From Micromonospora polyrhachis (GTDB lineage Bacteria > Actinomycetota > Actinomycetes > Mycobacteriales > Micromonosporaceae): 64,000 nucleotides of DNA. Positions within the stretch are counted from its first letter, which is position 1. Each line of letters begins with the position of its first letter. Below, one piece after another: positions 1 to 7,552 of the stretch. The translations under genes and the position numbers were made by a program. Where the stretch lies: assembly GCF_014203835.1 (NCBI RefSeq), contig NZ_JACHJW010000001.1, positions 4,166,501 to 4,230,500 on the forward strand, given 5' to 3'. The notes under the pieces were generated by a model that was given only the letters and a program-made list of their open reading frames with translations, did no database searches and was not told the origin of the DNA.

Positions 1-2
1 TT

Positions 3-191
3 GTGAGTGATCGTGGTTGGCATGTCCTGGTATGGGTTGGCGATGCCCCGATTCGTGCCTGGGGTCTATCGAAGTTTGGTCGGTTCGGAGCTGCTGCCAA
101 CAGTGCCTATGATGACCCGAATACGGACGCGCCTCGGTGGCTCCGAGAAGGTCATGCGACGCTTCGTCGATACTGGCGCAAGCACCGATGA
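3..191 (+). CDS. Possible small or 5'-truncated hypothetical protein at window edge
   Basis: A GTG-started frame of 62 codons ends in a basic tail (RYWRKHR). The frame is open to the window edge, so this may be the C-terminal end of a longer gene. No domain is recognised. It is AT-richer than most genes here, as is the neighbouring type VII-like locus. A second overlapping frame (7-264) is equally open but reads less like a protein. Very uncertain. Confidence 0.25.
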   Translation: MSDRGWHVLVWVGDAPIRAWGLSKFGRFGAAANSAYDDPNTDAPRWLREGHATLRRYWRKHR

Positions 192-296
192 ATTCTTGGG
201 GGAGATCGCCCCCCGCTCCGTTAGCGTTGATTGCTTTGACTTGGAACCGTCAGACGGATTGTGAGTGCCGGCCCAAAGCATAGTTTCAGGGAGGAC

Positions 297-1433
297 TCAA
301 CGTCTCCTTTCGATCGTCGCCCGGCGGAGGTAGAGCACCAAGACGATGACCATGAGTCCGACCGCTAGGGCAGCGAGTGCCGTGAAGGTGATGACTGTGG
401 AACTGATTCCGTTGCCGCCCGAGGCGCCGGTGTCAGGTAGGGCAGTTGGATTGGTGCCTGGAGGAGTCGGAGCTGCGCTATTCTGCACCGGCTTTAGCGG
501 AGGAACGTCTGCTGTCAGCGCTGCGACCAGGTCGAGTACGCCGTAGCCGTACTCATCGTCGCGGCCGGGCGCGCCCTTGTCGATGGCGGTGGAGGTCAAC
601 CTGTGCACGGCCTCTTCGGCAGACAGCTCGGGGTACTTGCTCCGTACCAACGCCGCCGCTCCGGCCACGATTGCTGTTGCGTCGGAAGTTCCGGTCCCCC
701 TGGTGTATTTCCCATTAATGCTTGTGCTGTAGATATCGACACCCGGGGCCACTATATCCAACTGTTTCCCGGTGACTGATACGCTTGATCGATTACCAGT
801 CCTATCCGTTGCCCCGACCGCGACAACTCCTTCAAGCATTGCGGGGAAGACTACCCCCAGATCGTCGGGTTGGTTCCCCGCTGCGGCAATGATCAGGATA
901 TCCGCCGAAATGGCCGAGCTTATGGCCGATCTTAATCTCGGAGATGAAGCCCCGCCTGCGGATATGGATATCACCCTCGCCTTTTTCTCAATGGCCCATT
1001 CCACTCCCTCGGCCAGGTCGTCGTTTATGCCGACGACACCAGGCTTCGAATATCGGACGGGGAGGATTTTGGCTTTGGGGGCAATGCCCAACGCTCCGTT
1101 ACTTGATCCACGGCTATGGGCTGCTATGAGTCCAGCCATTGCAGTGCCGTGACTGCTGTAGTCATCCTGGCCGTCTCCGGACTCCCCTTGGGCGGTGACG
1201 GTTCCGGGTAGGAGGTTATTGCGCAGATCTGGGTGAGGGGCGACTCCGCTGTCGATGACAGCTACTTTCACACCTTCACCCTGGCTGATTTTATGGGCTT
1301 CGGCTGTGTTCAGGAAGCGAAGGTGCCACTGGTCCTCGCGGATGCGGTCGGCTTGAGCTGGCCTGGCGGGCAGTGCTGTAGCCATTGTGGCGCAGATGAC
1401 AGCGAGTGTGACGCTTAAAATGCGACTCTTCAT
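297..1433 (-). CDS. mycP: Mycosin, type VII secretion-associated subtilisin-like serine protease
   Basis: A 378-residue S8 protease with an N-terminal signal peptide (about 1-28), catalytic Asp61 (VIDSGV), His95 (SSHGTAMAG) and Ser250 (GTGTSDATA), a Pro-rich linker, and a single C-terminal membrane span at about 346-367 followed by basic residues. That layout is typical of mycosins, membrane-anchored proteases of ESX/type VII systems. Its ATG overlaps the stop of the upstream PPE-like gene by 4 bp, so the two are probably translationally coupled. No EccB/C/D/E genes are visible; they may lie left of the window or elsewhere. The first two activity motifs and the anchor make the family call firm. 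Substrate unknown. Confidence 0.9.
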   Translation of the reverse strand: MKSRILSVTLAVICATMATALPARPAQADRIREDQWHLRFLNTAEAHKISQGEGVKVAVIDSGVAPHPDLRNNLLPGTVTAQGESGDGQDDYSSHGTAMAGLIAAHSRGSSNGALGIAPKAKILPVRYSKPGVVGINDDLAEGVEWAIEKKARVISISAGGASSPRLRSAISSAISADILIIAAAGNQPDDLGVVFPAMLEGVVAVGATDRTGNRSSVSVTGKQLDIVAPGVDIYSTSINGKYTRGTGTSDATAIVAGAAALVRSKYPELSAEEAVHRLTSTAIDKGAPGRDDEYGYGVLDLVAALTADVPPLKPVQNSAAPTPPGTNPTALPDTGASGGNGISSTVITFTALAALAVGLMVIVLVLYLRRATIERRR

Positions 1434-2692
1434 TTTTTGTGTCCGATGGCAGGGCCAGGATCGATTTGTCCGGGATCGGAGGGCGGCACAACGATAGGGG
1501 CTACTCCTTCATCTGTTTCCCAAAGGTTGTCAGGATCCCAACGGCGATCGATCTCGTCCTCGCGACGAGAGCGTCCATCGCGGCGAGGGCCGATCGAGTT
1601 TTTCGCCCCGCCGGCTTGCCTTACTCGGCTTTCACCGATTACGCCACCCACCGGATTCGTCTGACGGATGGGTGGACGCGCTCCAGGTTGGCCCAGTCCT
1701 CCGCCTGATTGGCCACCGATTAGCCCGCCAGGTGCCATTGCGCGAGGGGGGCCGGCTATTGCGCTTCCGCCAGACTTGGTGTGGGCGCCCGGGTGGAAAG
1801 GCGAAACGTTAGGTCCAGATGAAAACGGCGGCACGAGCGCCGCGCCAATTGAGCTAGCGGGGCCAGGTGGCGGGATAGCTCCAGGTGGAGCAACGGTGCC
1901 TGGATGTGGAATCGCCAATGGTGGGCTGGTACCGCCCAGCACGGGACCGCTGGTGGGTGCTGTAGGTGCAGGTAACTGGACGCCTGTTGGTGGAGCGTTT
2001 ACCGCTGGTTTGGTGACCAGGCTTCCGCCGGTGACCAAAATTGGCGGAATGACAGGTGGTGCGGAAGGCTCTCCGTAGATGTCGTCATCGCCGATCGGCC
2101 TTTTGCCGGATGCCGGCTTGTACGGAGTGGGCTGCCTGATCTGGACGCGAGCCTCGATCAGCTCGCCGCTCAAGCCGCTCATCAAACTCCGCGCTTCCCG
2201 GTTCAGCTGCTCCAGTTCCGCATCGGTAGCCGGAGGTTTTCCCAGGGAAGCGCCGGGAACGTTCTTCAGCGTTGCTGTCTGAAGTTCGTAGCTGAACTTC
2301 TCCTGCCTCTTTGCCGCGTATTTCTCGTAGAGTTTTCGAAGCTTTTCTCGCGTCTGGCTGATGGCGGTGGTGGCGGTGGAGAAGATGGTGTAGTTCGCCT
2401 GAGCGGTGTCGTACGTCTGCTGGACGTTCTCGATGAGCTTGTCCAAATGGGCAACGTATAGACTTGCAGCCTCGCTCTTCTCCGGCGGCCAGGATTCCGT
2501 CAGGCTGACCCGATATTGCTTCAGGCGGGACAGGTGGGTCCACGTCAGCTCATATGTCTTGCGCCAAGCCGCGACCTGTCGCCAGTGGTTGTCTGTGTGG
2601 TGGTTCTTTACCAAATCCCAGAGCTGGGAAACGTCGTAGTGCCGCCAGTTGACTCCCGGCGGTAGACCACTACCATCATTCTTGATCATCAT
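1430..2692 (-). CDS. PPE/WXG-like secreted protein with helical N-terminus and Pro/Gly-rich C-terminus
   Basis: A 420-residue protein in two parts. Residues 1-200 are charged, strongly helical and rich in Trp, Tyr and Lys, resembling the helical hairpin of PPE or long WXG100-type substrates, although no clear WxG turn is seen. Residues about 205-400 are low-complexity Pro/Gly/Ala, as in cell-surface substrates of type VII systems, and the end is acidic. It overlaps the mycosin gene (ATGA) and the preceding small gene (4 bp), giving a three-gene operon. Inference: a substrate or wall-spanning partner of the type VII machinery. Exact family unknown. Confidence 0.6.
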   Translation of the reverse strand: MMIKNDGSGLPPGVNWRHYDVSQLWDLVKNHHTDNHWRQVAAWRKTYELTWTHLSRLKQYRVSLTESWPPEKSEAASLYVAHLDKLIENVQQTYDTAQANYTIFSTATTAISQTREKLRKLYEKYAAKRQEKFSYELQTATLKNVPGASLGKPPATDAELEQLNREARSLMSGLSGELIEARVQIRQPTPYKPASGKRPIGDDDIYGEPSAPPVIPPILVTGGSLVTKPAVNAPPTGVQLPAPTAPTSGPVLGGTSPPLAIPHPGTVAPPGAIPPPGPASSIGAALVPPFSSGPNVSPFHPGAHTKSGGSAIAGPPRAMAPGGLIGGQSGGGLGQPGARPPIRQTNPVGGVIGESRVRQAGGAKNSIGPRRDGRSRREDEIDRRWDPDNLWETDEGVAPIVVPPSDPGQIDPGPAIGHKK

Positions 2693-3114
2693 GTGGTCCC
2701 AGTGGGCGTGGTGGTCGGACCATCAGGATCCCGGAAGCCCTTCAGGTTCAGCGCTGCCTCGACGTCCTTCACCTGTGCAGCCGAGAATGCATCGCTGGTC
2801 GCGTAGTTCTCGCTGATTTTTTTGGCAGCGATGGCGAACCTGTTTGTCTCGTTCTGGTAGAAGTGCACCAAGTCGCTGGTGTTCACCAACGACTCGCGAT
2901 GGTTGACCAGGAAGGCGAGAAGTTCCTGGAACTGGACGTCCACGGGGGGCAGCTCGACGGATACGTCGTCGCTGATGAGCTGCAGGTGCGGGATGTAGTT
3001 CTTGATCAGGTCGTTGCGCAGGTTGGCGGCGAACTCGTCCATGCGGCTGATGTCGGCTTCGATGTCACCGTAGCCGCGCAGCCAGCGTGGTCCTTGATCC
3101 TCCTCAGGAATCAT
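2689..3114 (-). CDS. Small helical type VII substrate-like protein with YxxxD signal
   Basis: A 141-residue protein that is almost entirely helical. It contains Tyr104-Ala-Thr-Ser-Asp108, matching the YxxxD/E type VII export motif, near the C-terminal end of the second predicted helix, which is the usual place for that motif in PE and WXG100 proteins. A short Pro/Thr tail (PDGPTTTPTGTT) follows. It is the first gene of the operon and overlaps the PPE-like gene by 4 bp. Inference: the PE/Esx-like partner that heterodimerises with the next gene product. The motif is seen directly; the pairing is inferred. Confidence 0.55.
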   Translation of the reverse strand: MIPEEDQGPRWLRGYGDIEADISRMDEFAANLRNDLIKNYIPHLQLISDDVSVELPPVDVQFQELLAFLVNHRESLVNTSDLVHFYQNETNRFAIAAKKISENYATSDAFSAAQVKDVEAALNLKGFRDPDGPTTTPTGTT

Positions 3115-3197
3115 TGGCCCTCCCCAAGCCCAACGACGATCCTGCCGCTCACTGAGGTTAGTCGGTTACGGCCAGTGTCGGCAGCCCGTATCGGGGC

Positions 3198-3425
3198 TCA
3201 GGTAGGGCGACCGGAGAGCCGCCAGGCATCGACGCCACGCTCCACCGGCAGGGCGGCTGCGCTAGCGGTTCGGGGGCGTCCGCTGCGTACCCAGGTCGAT
3301 GCGGCCGGTGGCGCTGGTGGCATGGTGGGTCGGGAACGGGTGGCGAACGCGCCGACCAGGGCGGCGAGTTCCTCTACCGTCGGTACGCCACGGACTACCC
3401 GAAAGACCGGCTCCTGCGAAGACAT
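3198..3425 (-). CDS. Acyl-CoA carboxylase epsilon subunit-like protein
   Basis: A 75-residue protein beginning with PVFRVVRGVPTVEELAALV, followed by a short variable stretch, W..SGRPR, and a C-terminal W-R-x-SGRP. This is the pattern of actinobacterial AccE/PccE subunits, which stabilise the alpha-beta complex of acetyl/propionyl-CoA carboxylase. Such genes usually sit directly next to accD; here the beta subunit gene is about 8.4 kb away (11854-13446) and nothing epsilon-like adjoins it. It may serve that enzyme in trans or another carboxylase outside the window. Confidence 0.75.
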   Translation of the reverse strand: MSSQEPVFRVVRGVPTVEELAALVGAFATRSRPTMPPAPPAASTWVRSGRPRTASAAALPVERGVDAWRLSGRPT

Positions 3426-3517
3426 ATGACGAGAGTACGACGTTGCCAGTTGACGGACGCCTCACAATGCGCGTGCCGCGAGTGTGACCAAGCTCCGCGC
3501 CGGGTACCGTCCACGGG

Positions 3518-5446
3518 ATGTCCGACGCGCTTCCTCAAATTGTTGCTGACCGTTACCGGCTCGTGAAGCCGCTCGGTCAGGGCGGCATGGGTCGTGTGTG
3601 GATGGCCCGTGACGAGGTGTTGCACCGCGACGTTGCCATCAAGGAACTGGTGCCGCCACCCGGACTAACCCCGGAAGAGCGTCGGGAGATGCGCGAGCGG
3701 TCTCTCCGCGAGGCGCGGGCCATCGCGCGACTCAACCACATCAACGTGGTCCGGGTTTTCGACGTACTTCGTACCGATGGCGATCCCTGGATCGTCATGG
3801 AGTACGTCCCGTCCCGCTCGTTGCAGGACGTTCTCGCCGACGATGGGCCGGTGGCACCGGCTCGCGCCGCCGAGATCGGCCTGGCCGTGCTCGGGGCGTT
3901 GAAGGCGGCACACAAGGCCGGCATGTTGCACCGGGATGTCAAGCCGGGCAACGTGTTGATCGGTGACGACGGCCGGGTGGTGTTGACCGACTTCGGGTTG
4001 GCGACCGTTCCCGGCGACCCGACCGTGACGCGTACCGGACTGGTGCTCGGGTCGCCCGCCTACATCGCCCCTGAACGGGCCAGGGACGGTACGACCGGCC
4101 CCGAGGCGGACCTGTGGTCGCTGGGCGCGACCCTGTACGCCGCAGTGGAGGGGCAATCGCCGTACGCCCGATCGTCGGCGATCGCGACGTTGACCGCGCT
4201 GGCGACGGAACCGCCACCACCCCCGAAGAACGCCGGACCGCTCAAGGCCGTACTCGCCGGCCTGCTCCGCAAGGATCCGACGCAGCGGATCAACGCCGAG
4301 GTGGCGGAGCGGCTGCTGCGCCGAGTCACCAGCAAGCGGTCGCGGGGGCCAATCTCACTGCTTGACGGCGTACGTCGGCCTGGGCCGAATGGTCCGCGCG
4401 AGGCGCGCCCGACGGTTGTTCCCGCACCCCGCCCCGCCGAGACTCCACCGGCACAGAAGCCGTCACCGCCGCCGGCCCAGAAGTCGGTCCAGAAGTCGTC
4501 GCCTCCAGCCGTACCCCCGCCGCCGGCCGCCAAGACAACGGTCCTGCCATCGGCTATCGCACAGACACCGTCTACCGGGTCGTCTCCGGCTGGCGCATCG
4601 TCTCCGGCTGACGAGGAGACGAAGCACACCCCGACAGCCGCACCAACCGCCCGGATGCCCGGCCCGGCGTCCGGCAGTGCTCCTGTGTTAGGAAGGGCCC
4701 CTTCACAGGCAGAAAGCGATAACAAGGGGCCCTTCCTAACCGGAAAGCGGTGGGTGTGGGTGGCGGGCGGCGTCGCGGCGCTGCTGCTCGCGTTGTTCGT
4801 GATCGTGCCGCTGGCCAACCGTGACCCGGACGATAACCAGGAGCCGGGGACCGGAGCGGGTGCGACGAGTTCGGCGGGCAGCCAGTCGGCAGCACCCCAG
4901 ACCTCGACACCCGCGCAGACCCCGAGCGCGACGCCGTCGCCGACTGGACTGCCCGAGCCCGTCGTGCCGGCCGGCTGGTTCCTGCACACGGACAAGACCG
5001 GGTTCCGGATGCCGTTGCCCAACGGCTGGAAGGAATACAAACGGGAGCCGAACGGACCCGGTCCCGAGGATCAGCGGGTGTACTTCCAGGACGGCAAGGG
5101 CCGGTGGCTGCTCATCGACCAGACCACGACCCCCAAGGGTAGAGCCCTTGCCGATTGGATCAAGCAAGAAAAGACTCGCAGCAAGAGTGAGCAATATATT
5201 GCTCGAAAATACAGCTTAGTGTCGATTAAAGAGGTCGACTACCACTGGGAGAACTGCGCCGACTGGGAGTGGACGGAGACCGATGGTGGTCGGCGGATGC
5301 ACGTACGTAACCGTGGCTTCGTGACCGCGAAGGACAAGGGGTACGCGATCCGCTGGAATGCTCCGGCCGAGCAGTGGGACGCTGACCTGGCCATTTTCAA
5401 CGTCATCGCCGATGGGTTCCGGCCTGTTCGGGACGGCCGCGTATAA
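3518..5446 (+). CDS. Membrane Ser/Thr protein kinase (Hanks type)
   Basis: A 642-residue PknB-like kinase. The N-terminal kinase domain (about 11-270) has the glycine loop LGQGGMGRVW (19-28), Lys42 (VAIKEL), the HRD motif at 138-140 (LHRDVKPGNV) and DFG at 158-160. A Pro/Ala-rich juxtamembrane linker follows (about 290-410), then one membrane span (about 414-433), a Thr/Ser/Pro-rich stalk and an extracytoplasmic domain of about 155 residues with no PASTA repeats. A 54-bp palindromic element lies in frame in the linker just before the membrane span. A strikingly AT-rich patch near 5160-5235 encodes part of the outer domain. Likely a surface-signal sensor; ligand unknown. Confidence 0.93.
   Translation: MSDALPQIVADRYRLVKPLGQGGMGRVWMARDEVLHRDVAIKELVPPPGLTPEERREMRERSLREARAIARLNHINVVRVFDVLRTDGDPWIVMEYVPSRSLQDVLADDGPVAPARAAEIGLAVLGALKAAHKAGMLHRDVKPGNVLIGDDGRVVLTDFGLATVPGDPTVTRTGLVLGSPAYIAPERARDGTTGPEADLWSLGATLYAAVEGQSPYARSSAIATLTALATEPPPPPKNAGPLKAVLAGLLRKDPTQRINAEVAERLLRRVTSKRSRGPISLLDGVRRPGPNGPREARPTVVPAPRPAETPPAQKPSPPPAQKSVQKSSPPAVPPPPAAKTTVLPSAIAQTPSTGSSPAGASSPADEETKHTPTAAPTARMPGPASGSAPVLGRAPSQAESDNKGPFLTGKRWVWVAGGVAALLLALFVIVPLANRDPDDNQEPGTGAGATSSAGSQSAAPQTSTPAQTPSATPSPTGLPEPVVPAGWFLHTDKTGFRMPLPNGWKEYKREPNGPGPEDQRVYFQDGKGRWLLIDQTTTPKGRALADWIKQEKTRSKSEQYIARKYSLVSIKEVDYHWENCADWEWTETDGGRRMHVRNRGFVTAKDKGYAIRWNAPAEQWDADLAIFNVIADGFRPVRDGRV
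4687..4740. repeat. Perfect 17-bp inverted repeat in frame within the kinase gene
   Basis: Arms GTTAGGAAGGGCCCCTT (4687-4703) and its exact complement (4724-4740) flank a 20-base loop. Each arm is itself nearly palindromic. It is translated as part of the linker (ending NKGPFLTGKR). The right arm and its flank (CCCTTCCTAACCGGAAAGCG) recur, slightly changed, at 29161-29180, which marks it as a dispersed repeat rather than kinase-specific sequence. Confidence 0.85.
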
Positions 5447-5453
5447 ATCCGCT

Positions 5454-5489
5454 CTCCTCTGGGTACCAGTGACGGTACGACGAGAGGAG
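5454..5489 (+). promoter_or_regulatory. Hairpin covering the Shine-Dalgarno of the small membrane gene
   Basis: CTCCTCT (5454-5460) can pair with AGAGGAG (5483-5489), and an inner GTACC/GGTAC pair (5463-5467 with 5474-5478) extends the stem. The outer 3' arm is part of the strong ribosome site GAGGAGG of the gene starting at 5497. It begins 8 bases after the kinase stop codon. It may limit translation or act as a weak terminator. Confidence 0.45.
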
Positions 5490-5496
5490 GTACGAC

Positions 5497-5763
5497 ATGA
5501 GCAACCGATTGAACCCGACGAAGCCCAGCGTGGCACTGTGGATGCTGATCGCCGTCGGGGACGTGGCGCTGATTATCGCCAGCGCGGGTATGGTCGCACT
5601 GATCGCCCTCGCGAGCGTCGTAACCGTGGCCGCCGCCACGGTAGGTGCGTGGCTGATTCTGCGGCGTAGCGTTCCCGCTCGGAATGCCGCACCCGCCCGC
5701 GTCGCCGTACCGGCCCGGATGCCCGTACACACGTCCCCGCGACAGCGGTTTCCGATCCGCTGA
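5497..5763 (+). CDS. Small membrane protein of unknown function
   Basis: An 88-residue protein with a short polar N-terminus, a hydrophobic stretch at about 11-55 that can form two membrane spans, and a basic Ala/Pro/Arg tail. ATG start after an excellent ribosome site (GAGGAGG, 6-base spacer). It follows the kinase gene by 50 bases on the same strand and could be co-transcribed. No family recognised. Confidence 0.6.
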   Translation: MSNRLNPTKPSVALWMLIAVGDVALIIASAGMVALIALASVVTVAAATVGAWLILRRSVPARNAAPARVAVPARMPVHTSPRQRFPIR

Positions 5764-5787
5764 CTCGTACCCGCCACCCCTGTTACC

Positions 5788-5850
5788 CGTTGATCAAGAG
5801 ATTTGCGTCATTCTGGGGCTCCCAGCCTGACGCAAATCTCTTGATCAACG
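5788..5850. repeat. 63-bp palindromic repeat element, intergenic copy
   Basis: Perfect 23-bp inverted arms (5788-5810 and 5828-5850) beginning CGTTGATCAAGAGATTT, with a 17-base loop that can form its own small CTGGG/CCCAG hairpin. A second element with the same outer arm sequence but a different inner stem and loop lies inside the AlkA gene at 58986-59046. It lies between convergent genes, where it may also work as a terminator. Confidence 0.9.
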
Positions 5851-5862
5851 CGTGAGGGGCGA

Positions 5863-6171
5863 TCAGGCAGGGACGAAGCGTACGTCCGCCAGGTCGCCGT
5901 GGACGACGATGCGTGCCCAGGTGTCGGCGGCCAGCGTCGTCAGGTCGCTCCGTCGGATGGTCGCGCCCCAATCGGTACGCGCCGCCACCGCCGTGCGGAA
6001 CGCCATCAGCTCCAGGCCATTCGCGTCCGTCGCGCTGCGTCCGCATGGCGACAAACATCGGTACGACCGAGGCTGGCCGTCCTGTTGGGCCGGCTGCATC
6101 GGTTCCTCGCAGTAGCCGCAGTGCACCAGACCACGCAATGCCCAACGGTCAAGGTCGGCAGGGGTGGTCAC
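5863..6171 (-). CDS. Small Cys-rich protein with recombinase-like zinc-ribbon motif
   Basis: About 102 residues. The N-terminal part (ADLDRWALRGLVHCGYCEEPM...YRCLSPCG) has two Cys pairs spaced like the zinc beta-ribbon of large serine recombinases, but no catalytic resolvase domain is present. The rest is a helical and beta segment. The chosen GTG overlaps the stop of the upstream gene (GTGA), suggesting coupling; a GTG three codons earlier is possible. With the next small gene and the divergent GntR-type gene it forms a set I think recurs in actinomycetes. Function unknown. Confidence 0.6.
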   Translation of the reverse strand: MTTPADLDRWALRGLVHCGYCEEPMQPAQQDGQPRSYRCLSPCGRSATDANGLELMAFRTAVAARTDWGATIRRSDLTTLAADTWARIVVHGDLADVRFVPA

Positions 6172-6371
6172 GACGTACACCGGCGGGCCTGGGCGCGAAT
6201 GATCGCGGCGATGTCCTCGCGGTCGTGGCTGAGCAGCGCGGTTCGGGCCTGGTCGTACGGGCCGCAGGGCCAGCGGCGACGGCAGTAGCGGCAGCGCGGG
6301 ATGCGCAGCAGCCGCCACAGCGGGGAGGGTTGATGTCGGCGGAAGATGACGAGTGCGCGTATGCGCTCCAC
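6168..6371 (-). CDS. Small Cys-containing hypothetical protein
   Basis: 67 residues from a GTG preceded by a near-perfect AGGAGG six bases upstream; this ribosome site decides the start over a TTG at 6482. The motif C-R-Y-C-R-R-R-W-P-C could bind zinc or pair with the downstream zinc-ribbon protein. The C-terminal DREDIAAIIRAQ is helical. It overlaps the downstream gene by 4 bp. No function assigned. Confidence 0.55.
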   Translation of the reverse strand: MERIRALVIFRRHQPSPLWRLLRIPRCRYCRRRWPCGPYDQARTALLSHDREDIAAIIRAQARRCTS

Positions 6372-6501
6372 CCGGTACCTCCTGGGGAGTCGAGGTGGCG
6401 CGCGACGGCTCGCGGGTAGCGCTTGGGGAGAAACGCGAGCCGCCGCGCGCGAGGGGACCGATTCCGCCAGGTTGCGGACCAAGGGGATCGGCCATGTGCA
6501 A

Positions 6502-6552
6502 CCTTATGCATAAGGGGAACTAAGGGCAAGACCTGATGCATCCTGCTGCATC
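6502..6552. promoter_or_regulatory. Two palindromes in the divergent GntR intergenic region
   Basis: CCTTATGCATAAGG (6502-6515) is a perfect 14-bp palindrome. GATGCA-N6-TGCATC (6535-6552) is a second inverted repeat. Both contain TGCAT and lie between the small Cys-gene pair (minus strand) and the GntR-type gene (plus strand). They are plausible operators for the GntR protein. Confidence 0.5.
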
Positions 6553-6614
6553 TTGAGGCTTGTGGCTTCCGTGTCGACCGTGATCAAATGGCGGTGCGGA
6601 CCAAGGGGTGAGAG

Positions 6615-6836
6615 ATGCCTACCTCAAAGACTCAACAGATCATCAACGACTTGACTGGGAAGATCGAGTCAGGAGAGCTGGCGCCTGGTGCCCAGTTGCC
6701 GAGTACCGCTGAGCTTCGGGCCCAGTACGGGGTCTCGATCACGGTCGTCCGTGGGGCGATCAACTGGCTGAAAGCCAAGGGAATGGTCGAGGGCATGTCC
6801 GGGGTCGGGGTGTTCGTGGCTGAGCGGAACGACTAG
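6615..6836 (+). CDS. GntR-type winged-helix DNA-binding protein (HTH only)
   Basis: 73 residues comprising only a GntR winged helix: QIINDLTGKIESGELAPGAQLPSTAELRAQYGVS, a recognition helix (ITVVRGAINWLKAKG) and a wing (GVGVFVAE). No effector-binding domain is present. Such stand-alone GntR modules are common next to small Micromonosporaceae and Streptomyces gene sets. It is divergent from the two small Cys-rich genes, with palindromes in between, so autoregulation and control of that pair is the likely role. ATG start with a GAGAG ribosome site close by. Confidence 0.85.
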   Translation: MPTSKTQQIINDLTGKIESGELAPGAQLPSTAELRAQYGVSITVVRGAINWLKAKGMVEGMSGVGVFVAERND

Positions 6837-6898
6837 CCCCCTTGCTCTCCCCAGCAGGGGCAGGGCGAGGGTGTGGGTGGACCAGGGGGAGGCCCGGG

Positions 6899-7453
6899 TC
6901 AGCGCAACAGTGTGGCCGGGTCGAGGTTGAGCCGGAACGGCTCAGCGATCTGAAGTGTCTCGCCAGACTTGGCGACAGCGTGTTCTACGTAGTGCTCACC
7001 ATCGAGGCGAAACATCCGCAGCGTGAGTGTCGAAGCATCCTGTTCGACCAGGAGGTACCACGGGATGCGGGCGATCGCGTAGAGCTGCATCTTGACGACG
7101 CGATCAGCAGCGGCATTGCCGGGGGAAACGATCTCGCCGACCAGGCGTACCTCGGCTGCCTCTACCACCGCACCTTCGTCGTCTGTCTCGGCGACGACCA
7201 GGTCCGGGATGGCGATCCGACCAGAGCGTAGGCGGACGTTGACGGCTTCATAGACCGAGAGTTGCCCAGACAGGGTTGCCATCTCGATGGAGTTGGCCAG
7301 CCGCCGCGACAGGTGCTGGTGTCGCTTGCTCAGCGCTGGACTCACGATCAGGCTTCCGTCGAGGAGTTCGATTCGGTTGGGGGTCTCGTCGAAGGCGAAA
7401 TAGTCCGGCTCAGTCCATGGGCCGAGGTGCGGTTCAAGAGCTGCGGAGGTCAT
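6899..7453 (-). CDS. Uma2 family (DUF820) restriction-endonuclease-fold protein
   Basis: About 184 residues from an internal ATG (an upstream start at 7507 would add 18 residues of unlikely sequence). Shows the family pattern: an E-L-L-D-G beta strand, SxxH in the first third, IPDLVV (the conserved Asp of the nuclease fold) and a V-x-x-K-x-x-x-Y helix ([19 protein letters not shown]). These resemble the PD-(D/E)XK layout, although the E of the ...VGEIVSP strand stands where E-V-L-S is usual. Biological role of the family is unsettled. Confidence 0.85.
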   Translation of the reverse strand: MTSAALEPHLGPWTEPDYFAFDETPNRIELLDGSLIVSPALSKRHQHLSRRLANSIEMATLSGQLSVYEAVNVRLRSGRIAIPDLVVAETDDEGAVVEAAEVRLVGEIVSPGNAAADRVVKMQLYAIARIPWYLLVEQDASTLTLRMFRLDGEHYVEHAVAKSGETLQIAEPFRLNLDPATLLR

Positions 7454-7552
7454 CGCCCACCCCCTACTCCGTTCGCCATGCCCCGAGTCTCGCACGACGA
7501 GCGTCATCGTGGTGGTGGGCGAGCTTGCCCGGGTGGGTTAGGCTCGCGGCCC

